Source: Mayamaea pseudoterrestris (lineage: Eukaryota > Bacillariophyta > Bacillariophyceae > Sellaphorales > Sellaphoraceae). From it: a stretch of DNA of 64,000 bases. Every line of letters starts with the position of its first letter. The stretch's first letter is position 1. The stretch spans positions 604,941 to 668,940 of the forward strand of contig BROI01000022.1 of assembly GCA_027923505.1 (NCBI GenBank), in the 5' to 3' direction. A model generated the notes under the pieces. It made no database searches, was not told where the DNA came from, and saw only the letters and a list, made by a program, of their open reading frames with translations. Shown here piece after piece: positions 10,248 through 20,764 of the stretch. A program made the position numbers and the translations under genes.

Positions 10248-11834
10248 CTACATTTGTCGACACTGAACGTCATCGCCTTCTTGTTCGAATGGAAACCCAA
10301 ACGGAAACTCTCGACCAGTACTGCTGGACGAAAAGGAGAATCCGCGCCTGGAAAAGGGCCGTCCACCAGTAGACCCATCGTCGTCGTGATGAAGAGGGTC
10401 ATCCTGTTCCTGCGCAAGTGGCGATGGCGTCCCGCTGGCGCGGCCAAAGTCGCTAGCATTAGCTGGCTGTGCGTACTGCACTTTGGCGCCATCATCCTTG
10501 TCCAGAGACGGCTTGACGTCTTGTTTGCCTTCCAGCTTGTTCAGCAGTCGCGTCAACTCGGCGCGCTCTTCTATAGTCAAGGGATGTTTCATACGAGGTA
10601 GTTCCACTTGATATTGTATGTACAAGTCACCGTAGCTCGTTCCAAGCTTGTCCTTTGGCATGCCCTTGCCCTTTAGCACTTGCACGTCTCCATTATGAAT
10701 CAAGACTGGGTCGGCAATGCCATCTTGCTGCTGCTGCTTGCTGCGCGCAGATTGAATCACCAATGTTTCGCCGCTCAAATGTACAATGTTTTGCGTCACG
10801 CCCGACACAGCCTCCTGGAGCGAAATAGTCACGACAATTGCAAGATCGTAACCTTTGCGCGTAAAGACTGCATGTGGTCGTTGCTTCAACAAAAATATCA
10901 AATCGCCAGGCGCTTCCGTCGCGTCAAAGTCAATCTCGCCACTCAATCGCACCGACTGTCCATCCTGGGCGCCTCGGGGTATATCCACATGGACCGTCTT
11001 TCGCAGCGGTGACTGGCCGCCAGCACCAATTTGGATCGAGTGTGACACGCCCTGGTACAAGTCTTCCAACGATATTTCCAGTTGGTAACGAACCGTTCGA
11101 TTCGTGCGCGCTTGCTGCTGCGACGCGCCAAAGAATGATGGTCCGCCGCCGCCAAAGAAGGATTGAAAGAAATCATCGGCGGATGCAAACGGCGACGAGC
11201 CTTGTCCATTGACACCACCATGTTGTTGCGTCAATCCAGCTTTTCCAAACTTGTCGTAGATGGCGCGTTGCGTGGCATCCGACAAGACACTATAGGCTTC
11301 GGCCACCTTGTCAAAGGCGCGTCGGTTTCCGCTCGTCTTGTCGGGGTGCGTCAGTAGCGTGCGGCGCCGATAGGCTTTTTGCACTGCGCGGTCCGAGTGA
11401 CTGCTGTCGCGACTTAGTCCGAGTATTTCGTAGTAGTCGTCTTGCTTTAGTATTTCTTGTATAATACTTGGTAATTCTGGTGATTGTGGAGTTTTGCTCT
11501 TGTCGTCGCTTGCCTTGGCGCTTGACAATGGACTGGGTGGCGAAGACGCTGACGCTTCGTCCGAATGCGATGGCTCCTGCTTGACAGACGTTTTTGATCG
11601 AGTCTTTTTCTTCTTGCTCTTTTGCTTTAGTTTCGCCTCCTCCGATGGTGGTGACTTGTCGTCGCTCAAGCTGCCGCCGCGGCTGTGAATTGCATTGTAC
11701 AAATGGCAAGGCGCTGCAGGAAGAATTTTGTCGCGTGCCACCGAACGCGACACACCAAAACTGGTTGAAGCTGCTGTCGCTATGGAGCAAGTCGCAAGCA
11801 GCAATGCGTGCTTGGCGGATGAGGAGCTGGCCAT
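10248..11834 (-). CDS. Type II (class B) DnaJ co-chaperone with organelle or secretory leader
   Basis: Single-exon, 528 residues. A hydrophobic leader (about 9-24) ends at Thr-Ser-Phe (Phe26), followed by a basic segment; this resembles a signal peptide plus plastid transit junction of secondary-plastid algae. A Lys/Ser-rich linker (55-125) precedes the J domain (132-197) with HPD at 163-165. A Gly/Phe/Ser stretch follows, then the two C-terminal beta domains (from about 240) with SLEDLYQGV. There is no Cys-rich zinc finger, so it is class B. It should recruit and stimulate an Hsp70 and deliver substrates, in the plastid or ER lumen depending on how the leader works. The C-terminus is Ser- and acid-rich without a KDEL-type signal. 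It diverges from the glycosyltransferase gene with 203 bp between starts. Confidence 0.9.
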   Translation of the reverse strand: MASSSSAKHALLLATCSIATAASTSFGVSRSVARDKILPAAPCHLYNAIHSRGGSLSDDKSPPSEEAKLKQKSKKKKTRSKTSVKQEPSHSDEASASSPPSPLSSAKASDDKSKTPQSPELPSIIQEILKQDDYYEILGLSRDSSHSDRAVQKAYRRRTLLTHPDKTSGNRRAFDKVAEAYSVLSDATQRAIYDKFGKAGLTQQHGGVNGQGSSPFASADDFFQSFFGGGGPSFFGASQQQARTNRTVRYQLEISLEDLYQGVSHSIQIGAGGQSPLRKTVHVDIPRGAQDGQSVRLSGEIDFDATEAPGDLIFLLKQRPHAVFTRKGYDLAIVVTISLQEAVSGVTQNIVHLSGETLVIQSARSKQQQQDGIADPVLIHNGDVQVLKGKGMPKDKLGTSYGDLYIQYQVELPRMKHPLTIEERAELTRLLNKLEGKQDVKPSLDKDDGAKVQYAQPANASDFGRASGTPSPLAQEQDDPLHHDDDGSTGGRPFSRRGFSFSSSSTGREFPFGFPFEQEGDDVQCRQM

Positions 11835-12037
11835 GTTGATGGAGATGGAAAATGAATGATTGGACGAAAGAAACGGCGGAGGGCGAAGAAACGTGGCGCG
11901 CCGTCGCGCGCAATCGTTGGAGTCTTACCGGTACTGCAAATTCCGTCGCCTCGTCGACCATGAAGGCAACAAAAATGACACTGGCGAGGCTCCTTTTGAC
12001 GCAGAGAATCAGTCGAAAGCAACAATAAGCAACGACG
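11835..12037. promoter_or_regulatory. Divergent promoter between DnaJ and glycosyltransferase genes, with TACCGGTA
   Basis: The 203-bp spacer holds the perfect 8-bp palindrome TACCGGTA at 11926-11933. The same octamer occurs near several other genes here (19661, 32320, 35276, 43488). I infer a bidirectional promoter; the function of the octamer is unknown. Confidence 0.4.
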
Positions 12038-13804
12038 ATGATTATTACGATACGACGAAGATGTCGCATTCTCGCCATACTGATTCTGGCAACTGCCTTT
12101 GCCTTTTGCTCCATGCTGCTGGCCTTTTTACTAGTCGCTGAATCTCCGACCACAACAATTAGTCCTGTCCAACGATTGCTCTCTCAAGGTTTTTTGCAAC
12201 AAGGAAGAAGGATACGCTCGAAAGGAAACAACAAACGAGTCAATCGCACCGATTGCTTCAGTTTCAATTCACTAGATTGGCTCGGAAAACAGCGACTCGG
12301 AAATGCCAATGACACAATGATGGATGATTCACTCGGTCGACGCATGATTCTTTCATCAATATCATTATCGAGAGCGAGAAGTCTCTTGTCTGGAACCATT
12401 TGCGACTCCAAATCCCCCCTTGTCAGCATGCAGCCACTCCAAGACGCCGAAAGGAGGTTACGATACTGGAAGACGCGCTTGACGTTTCTCGCCGTTCACG
12501 CTCATCAGCATCAACCGGCACTACCAGAGTTGGAAGCACGCCGTCAATCATCTTGTCGGCAGACTGATTTACAACGCCACAATATTGGACCGTTTGATTT
12601 CGAGTGTCCGACGGCCAAGTTTCTCGTCGTGCGACTCTTTGGCAATGGCATTGGCGCCAACATGAGACTGGGCGCCGCTCCTGCCTACATGGCTGGTTTG
12701 TCGACTAATCGCGTCGTTGTGTTTGTCAACAACGCATCGGTTGGTCCCGACTTTTTGCAAAACCAATGGTCGCTCGCGTCATGTTTTCGAGGCGACATGC
12801 AGTGCTTTTACATGCCGAGTTCACCCTGCGTTTTGACGAACAACGAGTTGTCCAATGCACCAGTGTTGCGCAAACATGAAGTGCGAAGAATCTTTCGAAA
12901 CGGTACACTGTCACCGGAGCGGCAGCAGGAGCGCGTTGTCATTATGCGTCTCAACTTTCGACCGCAGCGAGAACCTGACAACTTGAAACGAGCAGTGCAT
13001 CAGCTTGCACTACCCATTGCGCAAAGGCTGGCGCAAGACGCGAGTGACGACGAGCAAAGATACATACTTCAAGCAGCGCAAGACTTGCTGCATCCAGACA
13101 CAGTGCCGATGGGAACGTACAACTACTATGGAGCGAACTCGCCGCTGTTTCATGGGCTATTACTTTATGCGATGCGACCGAATACCCGAGCGGCCAAGTT
13201 ATTGCAATTGGCTGTCCAACGGAGTCTACCAAAGGACTATGCAGTCGAAAATGCGGTTGGCCTTGCCATTCGAGCCTCGGACAAGTGCGACGACGAGAGT
13301 GAGTGCCTTTCGTTTAGTCAATACGTGCGCTCGGTCGGCCATTGGTGGACGAAGCATGACATGAATACAACGGCGACAAGCATATTCGTGACGACCGAGT
13401 CACGCAAAGTTATCGACGACCTACGAAAATTTGTCGCGAGCGAAGATTCACGAGCCACGTTACCATTCCCAGCAAACTTTGTCGTCAACAAGTACGACGT
13501 TTTGCAAGATACAGGATTCTTGCACAATCAACAGCCTGCCAATTATACGCAGGATGACGTGATGTTATCCGCCGTTTCGTCTCTTCAGCTCCAGCTTGCG
13601 ACAAGGCTGACGGTTGGAAACTGCTGCTCCAACTTTCACTTGCTCCTTTCCGATTTCTTGAGCGAGGGCTGTGGTTTGGCGGTAGATAATCAGTTTCACT
13701 GTCTGCAGGACCACCCCGATCCGGAGTTTCGATTGTGTTGTCAGTGGGACAAGTCTGCCGAATGCCTGCTCCGGAAGAATTCAACGGTAGCCATTGCTCG
13801 ATGA
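12038..13804 (+). CDS. Type II membrane glycosyltransferase, alpha-1,6-fucosyltransferase (GT23)-like
   Basis: Intronless, 588 residues. A short basic cytoplasmic tail (ITIRRRCR) is followed by a single membrane anchor (about 11-34) and a lumenal stem, the topology of Golgi glycosyltransferases. The catalytic region starts near 190 (FLVVRLFGNGIGANMRLG). VGLAIRASDKC (407-417) matches the donor-binding 'V-G-x-x-x-R-x-(S/T)-D-K' strand of FUT8-type and related fucosyltransferases, with Arg412, Asp415 and Lys416. A later IFVTTESRKVIDDLRKF corresponds to the Rossmann segment of the same fold. Several N-x-S/T sites and many Cys fit a lumenal domain. Expected role is transfer of fucose from GDP-fucose to a glycan or protein; acceptor and linkage cannot be told. 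It could instead belong to a neighbouring GDP-fucose-dependent family (GT65/GT68/GT11-like). Confidence 0.62.
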   Translation: MIITIRRRCRILAILILATAFAFCSMLLAFLLVAESPTTTISPVQRLLSQGFLQQGRRIRSKGNNKRVNRTDCFSFNSLDWLGKQRLGNANDTMMDDSLGRRMILSSISLSRARSLLSGTICDSKSPLVSMQPLQDAERRLRYWKTRLTFLAVHAHQHQPALPELEARRQSSCRQTDLQRHNIGPFDFECPTAKFLVVRLFGNGIGANMRLGAAPAYMAGLSTNRVVVFVNNASVGPDFLQNQWSLASCFRGDMQCFYMPSSPCVLTNNELSNAPVLRKHEVRRIFRNGTLSPERQQERVVIMRLNFRPQREPDNLKRAVHQLALPIAQRLAQDASDDEQRYILQAAQDLLHPDTVPMGTYNYYGANSPLFHGLLLYAMRPNTRAAKLLQLAVQRSLPKDYAVENAVGLAIRASDKCDDESECLSFSQYVRSVGHWWTKHDMNTTATSIFVTTESRKVIDDLRKFVASEDSRATLPFPANFVVNKYDVLQDTGFLHNQQPANYTQDDVMLSAVSSLQLQLATRLTVGNCCSNFHLLLSDFLSEGCGLAVDNQFHCLQDHPDPEFRLCCQWDKSAECLLRKNSTVAIAR

Positions 13805-14623
13805 TGTGGGCACGCATTCTACAAAATCTTTTGTTTGTCGCGGACAAAGTTGACCAAAACGGTGAACTTTAGATGGTGCGCATAGCTTCCGCGACGCGGC
13901 TTCACTGCATCAGAATTATTGGGTCGTCTATGAGTGCTTTCGCCTGCTTTAAGTGTTTGGAAGAGCATAGGAGTCGAGACGATCTGCCAACGGAGCTGTT
14001 CTTGCTCGGAGAGAGATGTCTATAAAGTTCTTGTTGCTAACTTCGAACGCCTGGAAATGTTGCCTGTTTTCGCACGGTGTCGGCCTTGCACAGCCACCGT
14101 GTCTGCACAGTGTGAGGACTGATCCCTTTTCGTCAGGCATAATTTCCGATTAGCGGTCGATACCAGAAAGCTCGTGTCTATTACCACCTTGTTTCGCCGC
14201 AAAGTTCGGTGATCCGCAAGTTGCGTGCAGTTAACTTCCTAACCTCATTACAGCACTATAGTAAGCTCCGAATCATGATTCTGCTGCCTTTTACATTTGA
14301 CAGCAGCAAAGGCAAAGTCGCTTTTGGCGATTTTGTTCCGCAAGCGTCGCTCCGCGACTCATTGGGACATGACAAAAATGACGGTGCGCACCACACGACT
14401 TCCAGCTACTCTCTCTTCTGCAACAAAAACGCTGCGTTGCAATCGGCAAAGGCTTCATTGGCAACATTTAAGCCAAGATGAGAGTTTTGCTGCTATAGCA
14501 AGCTACAAGTTGTTGCTACGTGCTTTAAGCCGCAGCTTTGCATTTAAGTTCAAGAGCCGACAGCCGACGAACCTCGACCCGATATTTCGTTCCATAGATT
14601 CCAAAACACACATTTTAAAAACA
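13805..14623. other. Intergenic region before the P5A ATPase gene
   Basis: These 819 bp hold no gene I can support. A frame in phase with the ATPase is open upstream of 14624 back to about 14297, but its translation is basic, low in similarity to anything, and not expected in P5A proteins. It is more likely 5' leader and promoter. Confidence 0.4.
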
Positions 14624-17600
14624 ATGGTTTCCAATTCACCTCAGGAATGCGATTCCAAGCGCATTATTGCCGTGAAAGTTTATCAGCCCAAACTTGCTCT
14701 CGTGGGAAAGAGCAAGCATCAGGTGTTGCGATGGTACCACGTGTTATTTTGGGTAGCGCTCTTGATGCAGTCCATGTACATGCTCACGACCATGGGCGAA
14801 CCGTATCATCAATTTCTAGCAAAGGCAGATCGAGAAGGGTTTCAGGGTATGTTTGCACAAAGTGCGGAAGTTGATACATTTTGTTTCAGCAAGCAATTTG
14901 ACTTACAAGTCTCTCACGTTTGATTTCAACAGTCATGCAGGGATCGACGCAACGCCGCGCACAGTTCGAATACGCCTTTAAGGATTTGAATGATCCAAGC
15001 AGACGCACGAAAAAGATTGGTTGGATGGATTGGAAGGACATGGACATTGAGGAACTGGCGGCGGAGAAGAAGCGCGACCGAGAAAAGTCGGTCCTCGATA
15101 GCTTGCCCAAGAATATGCGCGTGCCAAGTCAGTATTCCTGCGCGTTTTGGCCAACCTTTTTCCTGGGAATACTTGGAACCTTGTATGCGCTAGTGATACT
15201 GATGCAGTACTGGAGGGTGGACTTTAACGTTTGGCTTAACTATCGCGAAATGGATCCAACGAGGCAGGAACTGCCAGACGATTTGCTGCAAATTGACGTG
15301 GAGCAGGACTTGGAGGAGCAAGCCAAGCGAAAGCAACAACTCAAGGATGCAACTCAAACGGTTCCGGATCGGAAGATTGCGAATCCGCCATCCATTCTAC
15401 CTACTTGTGCACGCATTACTCCCAAGAAGGGCCCCGAGATTTTGGTGGACCTGGAATATTATCCGACGCTGGGAATGACATTTGAGTATCATCGCCGCCG
15501 CTACGTGTACAAATCGCCGCACGGCTGGACGAAGATTCGCTGTCAAACAAAGATTCCGTTGGATAATTTAAAAGCTTGGAAAGGCTTTCCGTCGCCGCTG
15601 CAGCTGATTGGTGGACAAATTCGATTTGGACCAAACATGTTTACAGTCAAGCAGCCTTCGTTCGTTGATTTATACAAGAAGCAGCTACTGAATCCCTTTT
15701 CCATTTTCCAAATGTTTTGCGTCTTGCTTTGGGCGATTGATGATTACATTTTGTACAGCTTGTTCAATCTGTTCATGGTATTTACGTTTGAGGCGACGGT
15801 TGTGTTTCAACGCATCCAGAGCATGAAGGCGCTCAGAGGCATGGGCAACCCCAGTCGTAACATTTATGTGTACCGAAGCAACCACTGGACAATCTGCGAT
15901 TCGTCCGAACTACTTCCGGGCGATATAATGAGTTTGAAACGAATTGCGCCGCACCGATCAAAGGATGCGACCCAGCCGAGCGCAGCAATTCAAGATGCTG
16001 GAGGCGACATTGTACCGGCGGATCTGCTTTTGCTTCGCGGGTCAACGGTTGTGAATGAGGCAAGCTTGACCGGTGAATCGATACCGCAGATGAAGGAAGG
16101 GTTGGTTGATTTGGAAGCCGGCGATCGTCTCGACATGAAAACAAAGCACAAGATGAATGTTGCATACGCTGGCACGAAGATGCTCCAATGCAAAGGCGCT
16201 GCCGAGATTGAAGCCGACTCGACCGCACCCAAGCTATACAGTCAGATTCCAAATCCTCCTGACGACGGCTGCGTTTGCTTTGTTTTGCGGACCGGATTTG
16301 CTTCGGCTCAAGGAAAGCTAGTTCGAATGATTGAAGGTTCGCACGACAAGGTCAAGGGCCACGAGCGCGAGACTGGGTTGCTCCTTCTGTTTCTTTTTTG
16401 CTTTGCTGTCATGAGCTCGTCGTATGTGCTCTATCACGGCATGCAGAACGAAAAGCGCAGTAAATATGAGCTGCTGCTTCATTGCATCATGATTGTCACC
16501 AACGTTATACGGCCGGAACTTCCGATGCAGATGGCCCTCGCTGTGAACAATGCCTTGATGACGTTGATGAAGATGCACATCTTTTGCACGGAGCCGTACA
16601 GGGTACCCATGGCAGGCCGTTTAAATGTGTGCCTTTTCGATAAGACGGGCACTTTGACTACGGATGAACTTGTTGCAGGTGGAGTTTGCGAGCCTGTGAA
16701 ACTCGACATTTCATCCGGGATGGAGGATGCGGATCCAGAATTCCTCACTCCCATGACCAAGCTAAACGGCGGAGCGGCTCTTGTTCTGGCGGGCTGTCAC
16801 TCTCTTGTTGTTGTAGACGAGGAAATTGCTGGCGATCCTTTGGAAAAGGCATCGTTATCTGCTATGCGATGGCAGCTATCCGTTTCATCCGGTCATGCGA
16901 CACCTGCTCCGGCTACTGATAAACGACCGGCTGGCAATCCCATCTCTGTCGCTGACACTCACTTGACTGATGTTGATGTGCTAACACGACACCACTTTAG
17001 TTCAAAGCTGCAACGTATGAGTTGCGTCATTAAATCGTCAGGCAAAATGTTTTCTGTTGCGAAAGGCTCACCAGAGGCGATTGGACGGCTACTCGCTTCA
17101 AAACCTGCTGCGTATGATGAGAAGGCGGCATACCTGGCGAAACAAGGCTACAGAGTCATCGCTCTTGCGTGGAAGCAACTTGCGTCGGACTCAATTGCTC
17201 ACCAGGCCATGGAAAGTCGTACGACATGCGAAGAAGAGCTATTGTTTGCCGGTTTCATAGCCTTTACGTGCATGGTGCGGAAAGATACTGCTAGCGTATT
17301 AACTCGACTCAAAGAGGGAGGAATGACATGTGCAATGGTGACGGGCGATGCGTTGCTTACAGCTATCCATGTTGCCAGAGAAGTTGAAATTTGTGAACTA
17401 ATTAACAAGAACGAAACAGACGCAGGTGCTGACCTTACAGAAACGAGCGAAGAACTGAAAGCTTTACTATTAGCGAAACGCGGTGTTTCGGACACCAAAC
17501 CAAAACAGAACGAACGGAAGATCTACCGCGATCTCCTGTTTCTCGAAGCGGATGACAAGGGAGGCATGTACTGGGCTCGGTATGAAGATAGCTCTCGTGC

Positions 17601-19479
17601 GCAAGACTTTGTCGCAAGCCAAATTCCTACTTTGGCATCCACGCATGATCTCGCAACAACCGGAGCTAGTCTGTCTCTGGCGTATGAGTATGATCCAGAA
17701 ATTAGCTCAATGCTTGAGCACATTCAAGTTTTTGCACGCATGACGCCGGATGCTAAAGAAAAGGTAATTGAGTGCCTTCACTCCATCGGCAAACTGACGA
17801 TGATGTGCGGCGACGGCGCGAACGACGTTGGGGCTTTAAAAGCAAGCTCCGGTAAGTTTTTTCATGTCTTTCAATGCACTTCCTCATGACATAACCTCTC
17901 ACTTATGTTTGTCGTTCCAGTCGGTGTCGCTTTGCTGTCGGGCTTCGGAAACCTCAATGTGCAGAAGGAAAGTAACGAGAAAATCGAACCGAAACGTGAC
18001 GATGGCGTAAGAGCCATCATGAGCCAAGAACACCTCAACGAGATTCGTGCACTACCTGTCTTCGCGTTAAAGATGAAGATCCGTAGTCTCGGATGCGACC
18101 CGAACAAGTATCCCGAACTAAAGGAAAAGGAAGACCTTGTACAGCTGTACCAGATCAAGTCACGCGAGCTAGCAATCAGCAGGCATGACAAGAAAAACCA
18201 ACTGGATGCTAAGAAAATGACTCCTGCTGAACAGAAGTTAGAACAACGCAGGAAATTGGAAGAGAAACAGCTTGCCATGCAAAGACGAGTACAGGAGTTG
18301 GAGGCACGAGGAGAGACCTGGGCGCAGTTCAAAGTAATGAAAGAGTTCATGGCCAATGAATTTAAAGAGGCGCAACAGAAGAAGAATGAAATGTCTAAGT
18401 TTAGCGGCGTGGAAGGCCAAGCTGCGATGCTGGCATCGAAGCTTGATGACGTAGATGCTGGAGGTGTTCCAATGATAAAGCTTGGAGACGCTAGCGTAGC
18501 CGCCCCATTTACGAGCAAGATGCCGAGTATTCGAAATTGCGTCGACATTGTACGACAAGGACGGTGTACGCTTGTGAACAGCATGCAGATGTATCAAATT
18601 ATGGCTCTCGAATGTCTCATAAGCTCGTACTCCTTGTCGGTGCTATACCTCGACGGCGTCAAGTATGGAGATACGCAAATGACAGCGATGGGAATCCTTG
18701 GATCGGTATCGTTCATGTCAGTGTCTCGGTCGAAGCCGCTCGACAAGCTGAGCAGTGTGCGCCCATTGACTAGCATCTTTCACCCTGCCAAATTCTTAAG
18801 TCTTTTGGGACAATTTGCAATTCATCTTGGAGTAATGCTTTTTGCCGTGTACTCAGCTAAGAAGCATTTGCCTCCCGACTATGAACCCGATCTGGACGGG
18901 ACGTTCCAGCCTGGTATTCTCAACACTTGCGTATTTCTAGTCAGCAGTGTGCAGCAAGTTACAGTATTTGTCGTCAATCTACAAGGACGGCCATTTATGA
19001 CGGGTCTGTCAGAGAACAGACCTTTGTTGTGGTCGCTGTTGGGGACGTTCATTCTCACATTCATGTTTGCCAGCGAAACAGTCCCTGGATTGAACCGATA
19101 TTTCCAGCTTGTTCCCTTCCCCGATGAACGATTCCGTGATTTCCTTCTCATTCTCTTGGTCATGGACCTGGTGGCTACGCTAGCATTTGATCGTCTGATG
19201 CAGTTTTTGTTCAGCCGCGACATTTTGATCGCCAGCGTCAAGGGTACAACATGGAAGGATGTCTTCGGCATTCTTCGTACGTTTGCCGTGATCGCTGTCA
19301 TTATGAGTGTCGTGTTCGGGAACAGCGAGCAGTGGGACGAATTGCTGGAGATGCAGACGAACATGACCAACGAAACCGCAGAGGAGAGCTTGTCAACATC
19401 AGAGACTATAGCTGCGTGTGCTGGCGACCTATGTGACGCCGTCAATGGAACCATTCCGGCACTGCGAGACGAATTTTAA
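14624..19479 (+). CDS. ATP13A1: P5A-type ATPase (Spf1/ATP13A1/CATP-8 class)
   Basis: Three exons (14624-14846, 14933-17851, 17921-19479; introns of 86 and 69 nt, both GT-AG) encode 1566 residues, longer than the roughly 1200 usual for the class. The phosphorylation motif DKTGTLT has its Asp at about 644. TGES lies in the actuator domain and GDGANDVGALK in the P domain (from about 1034). PELPMQMALAVN in the M4 region is the P5A form. The frame rejoins after intron 2 as SSVGVALLSG, then IKLGDASVAAPFTSK before the last membrane helices. P5A ATPases sit in the ER and extract or dislocate mistargeted moderately hydrophobic helices, such as mitochondrial tail anchors. A Lys/Glu-rich coiled segment at about 1070-1185 includes KMKIRSLGCDPNKYPELKEK, which looks like a small SAP/MANF-type helical motif and is unusual. 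The start at 14624 is the first Met before the conserved N-terminal helices. Confidence 0.93.
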
Positions 19480-19879
19480 AGGCTGGATCTAGTAAGCTTC
19501 CTCATTGTTTATAATTTTATTATCGCATATAATAGGATTGCGGAGTATTTTTTCAAAACGATGTTGGTGAGATACTGTCTTCACCATAGGCGAAGAGATA
19601 ATATCATCGCTACTCGTACATCAAAGTGGCAATACTGCAACATAAGCAAGCAGTTGAAACTACCGGTAGGATAATGTTGTGCTTGCGGATGGTTTCTTCT
19701 GTTTCGGGGCTGAGCGCCAAGCTACAAGTGAGTTCGAGATGGATGTGCCAGGACACAGTTTAGCTGCTCACTATGCCATAACAGCGATGTCATGAGTTGA
19801 CGCAACTCAGCTGCATGCTTTAATCTCTCAAGAGCTGTTTTATTATATTACTTGTTAGTTGTTATTAGCAAGCTACTCT
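19480..19879. other. Convergent 3' spacer between P5A ATPase and NDUFB2
   Basis: These 400 bp are AT-rich and carry 3' ends of two converging genes. One TACCGGTA octamer lies at 19661-19668. I see no further gene. Confidence 0.4.
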
Positions 19880-20417
19880 TCACTCTTCATCCTCCTCGTC
19901 GTCGTCATCATCATCATCATCGTTAAAATTCGTCATTTTGGCGACTGCCTTTTCCCAACCAGCCGCAATTTGAGCAGGCGCCGACGCTGCTACAACATGC
20001 CCATGATGCTCGTGTCCATGGTCGTCGCCCGGCGCATGCTCCCAAGGATGGCGCCAGCCCAAAACGACTGGCAAATCGTGACTGGCGCGATGAAAGACCC
20101 AAAGCCAGCAAACGGTGCCAAACACTTCACCGGCGATGCGATGATTCTCCGATACTGTCATGTAGTGCCTGTAAAGTGTACAGAAAGAACATGAGCTTAA
20201 ATTTATGTGTAATTAACATAGAAGCTTGCTTGGCCGATCGTTGAAGAGGTGGAGGAATTCAATCGTCGAGCTGCTTCTACTAATATTCATCCAATTATTT
20301 ATGTTTCACGCACCCTCCGGCCATGCCACGCCGAGCTCCATTTTGCGCGGGAAGCTTCTGCAGGCCCCGCCGGCCGAGTGTTCTTGTGGAACGAGCAGCA
20401 GCGCCGAGCATCGTCAT
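19880..20417 (-). CDS. NDUFB2: NADH:ubiquinone oxidoreductase subunit B2-like (complex I, NDUFB2/AGGG type)
   Basis: I read two exons on the minus strand: 20417-20314 and 20168-19880, with a 145-nt GT-AG intron. The spliced product has 130 residues. Exon 1 encodes a typical mitochondrial presequence (MTMLGAAARSTRTLGRR...). The junction reads RGMAGGHYMTV, then a single membrane helix with WLWVFHRASHD and VVLGWRHPWEH, matching the plant and algal NDUFB2 pattern 'WFWVFYRAKQDGPVVLGWRHPW'. A His/Asp-rich segment and a run of 13 Asp/Glu, encoded by a trinucleotide tract at 19880-19922, end the protein. The subunit is a small accessory component of the membrane arm of respiratory complex I. The start ATG at 20417 has a CCACC context; a second ATG six bases on would also work. 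The splice model is inferred but the frame and homology fit precisely. Confidence 0.85.
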
Positions 20418-20764
20418 GGTGGATTGTGACGGTCGTCGCGGTGCGTTTGTCGCTGGGCGGTAGGTACGACATTACAAAGCGCGAATGAAAACGCCGCTCG
20501 AGGTATCGTCGCCGCGGATCCGCCGTCGCTGCGCGCAGACATGAAAGATCGAAGCAGCACACAAACAAGCTCCTTTGATTAGATCCTCTGCTTCCACTTT
20601 CTGCATACTTGCGAGATTTTGTTGCAGCTGCAGCGATACAGTATTCTGTAATCTGATCAATTGTCCTTCGCGAGCAAGGCGTTTGACACGCAAGGTCGCT
20701 ACACCTCGAATCGTCCAATTAACAAGTGATCATTGCTTGAGCTTCATCCCTCTACTGCAGCAAT
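20418..20764. promoter_or_regulatory. Divergent spacer between NDUFB2 and the LRR-importin gene
   Basis: A 347-bp region between two start codons pointing away from each other. It is presumably a bidirectional promoter with 5' leaders. Open frames across it are unrelated to known proteins. Confidence 0.4.

Noticed and set aside
14297-14623. In-frame upstream extension of the P5A ATPase
   Set aside because: The translation resembles no P5A N-terminus and 14624 provides a suitable start.
20299-20718. Minus-strand frame of 139 codons over the NDUFB2 first exon
   Set aside because: It is out of frame with the presequence that splices correctly into the conserved NDUFB2 helix.
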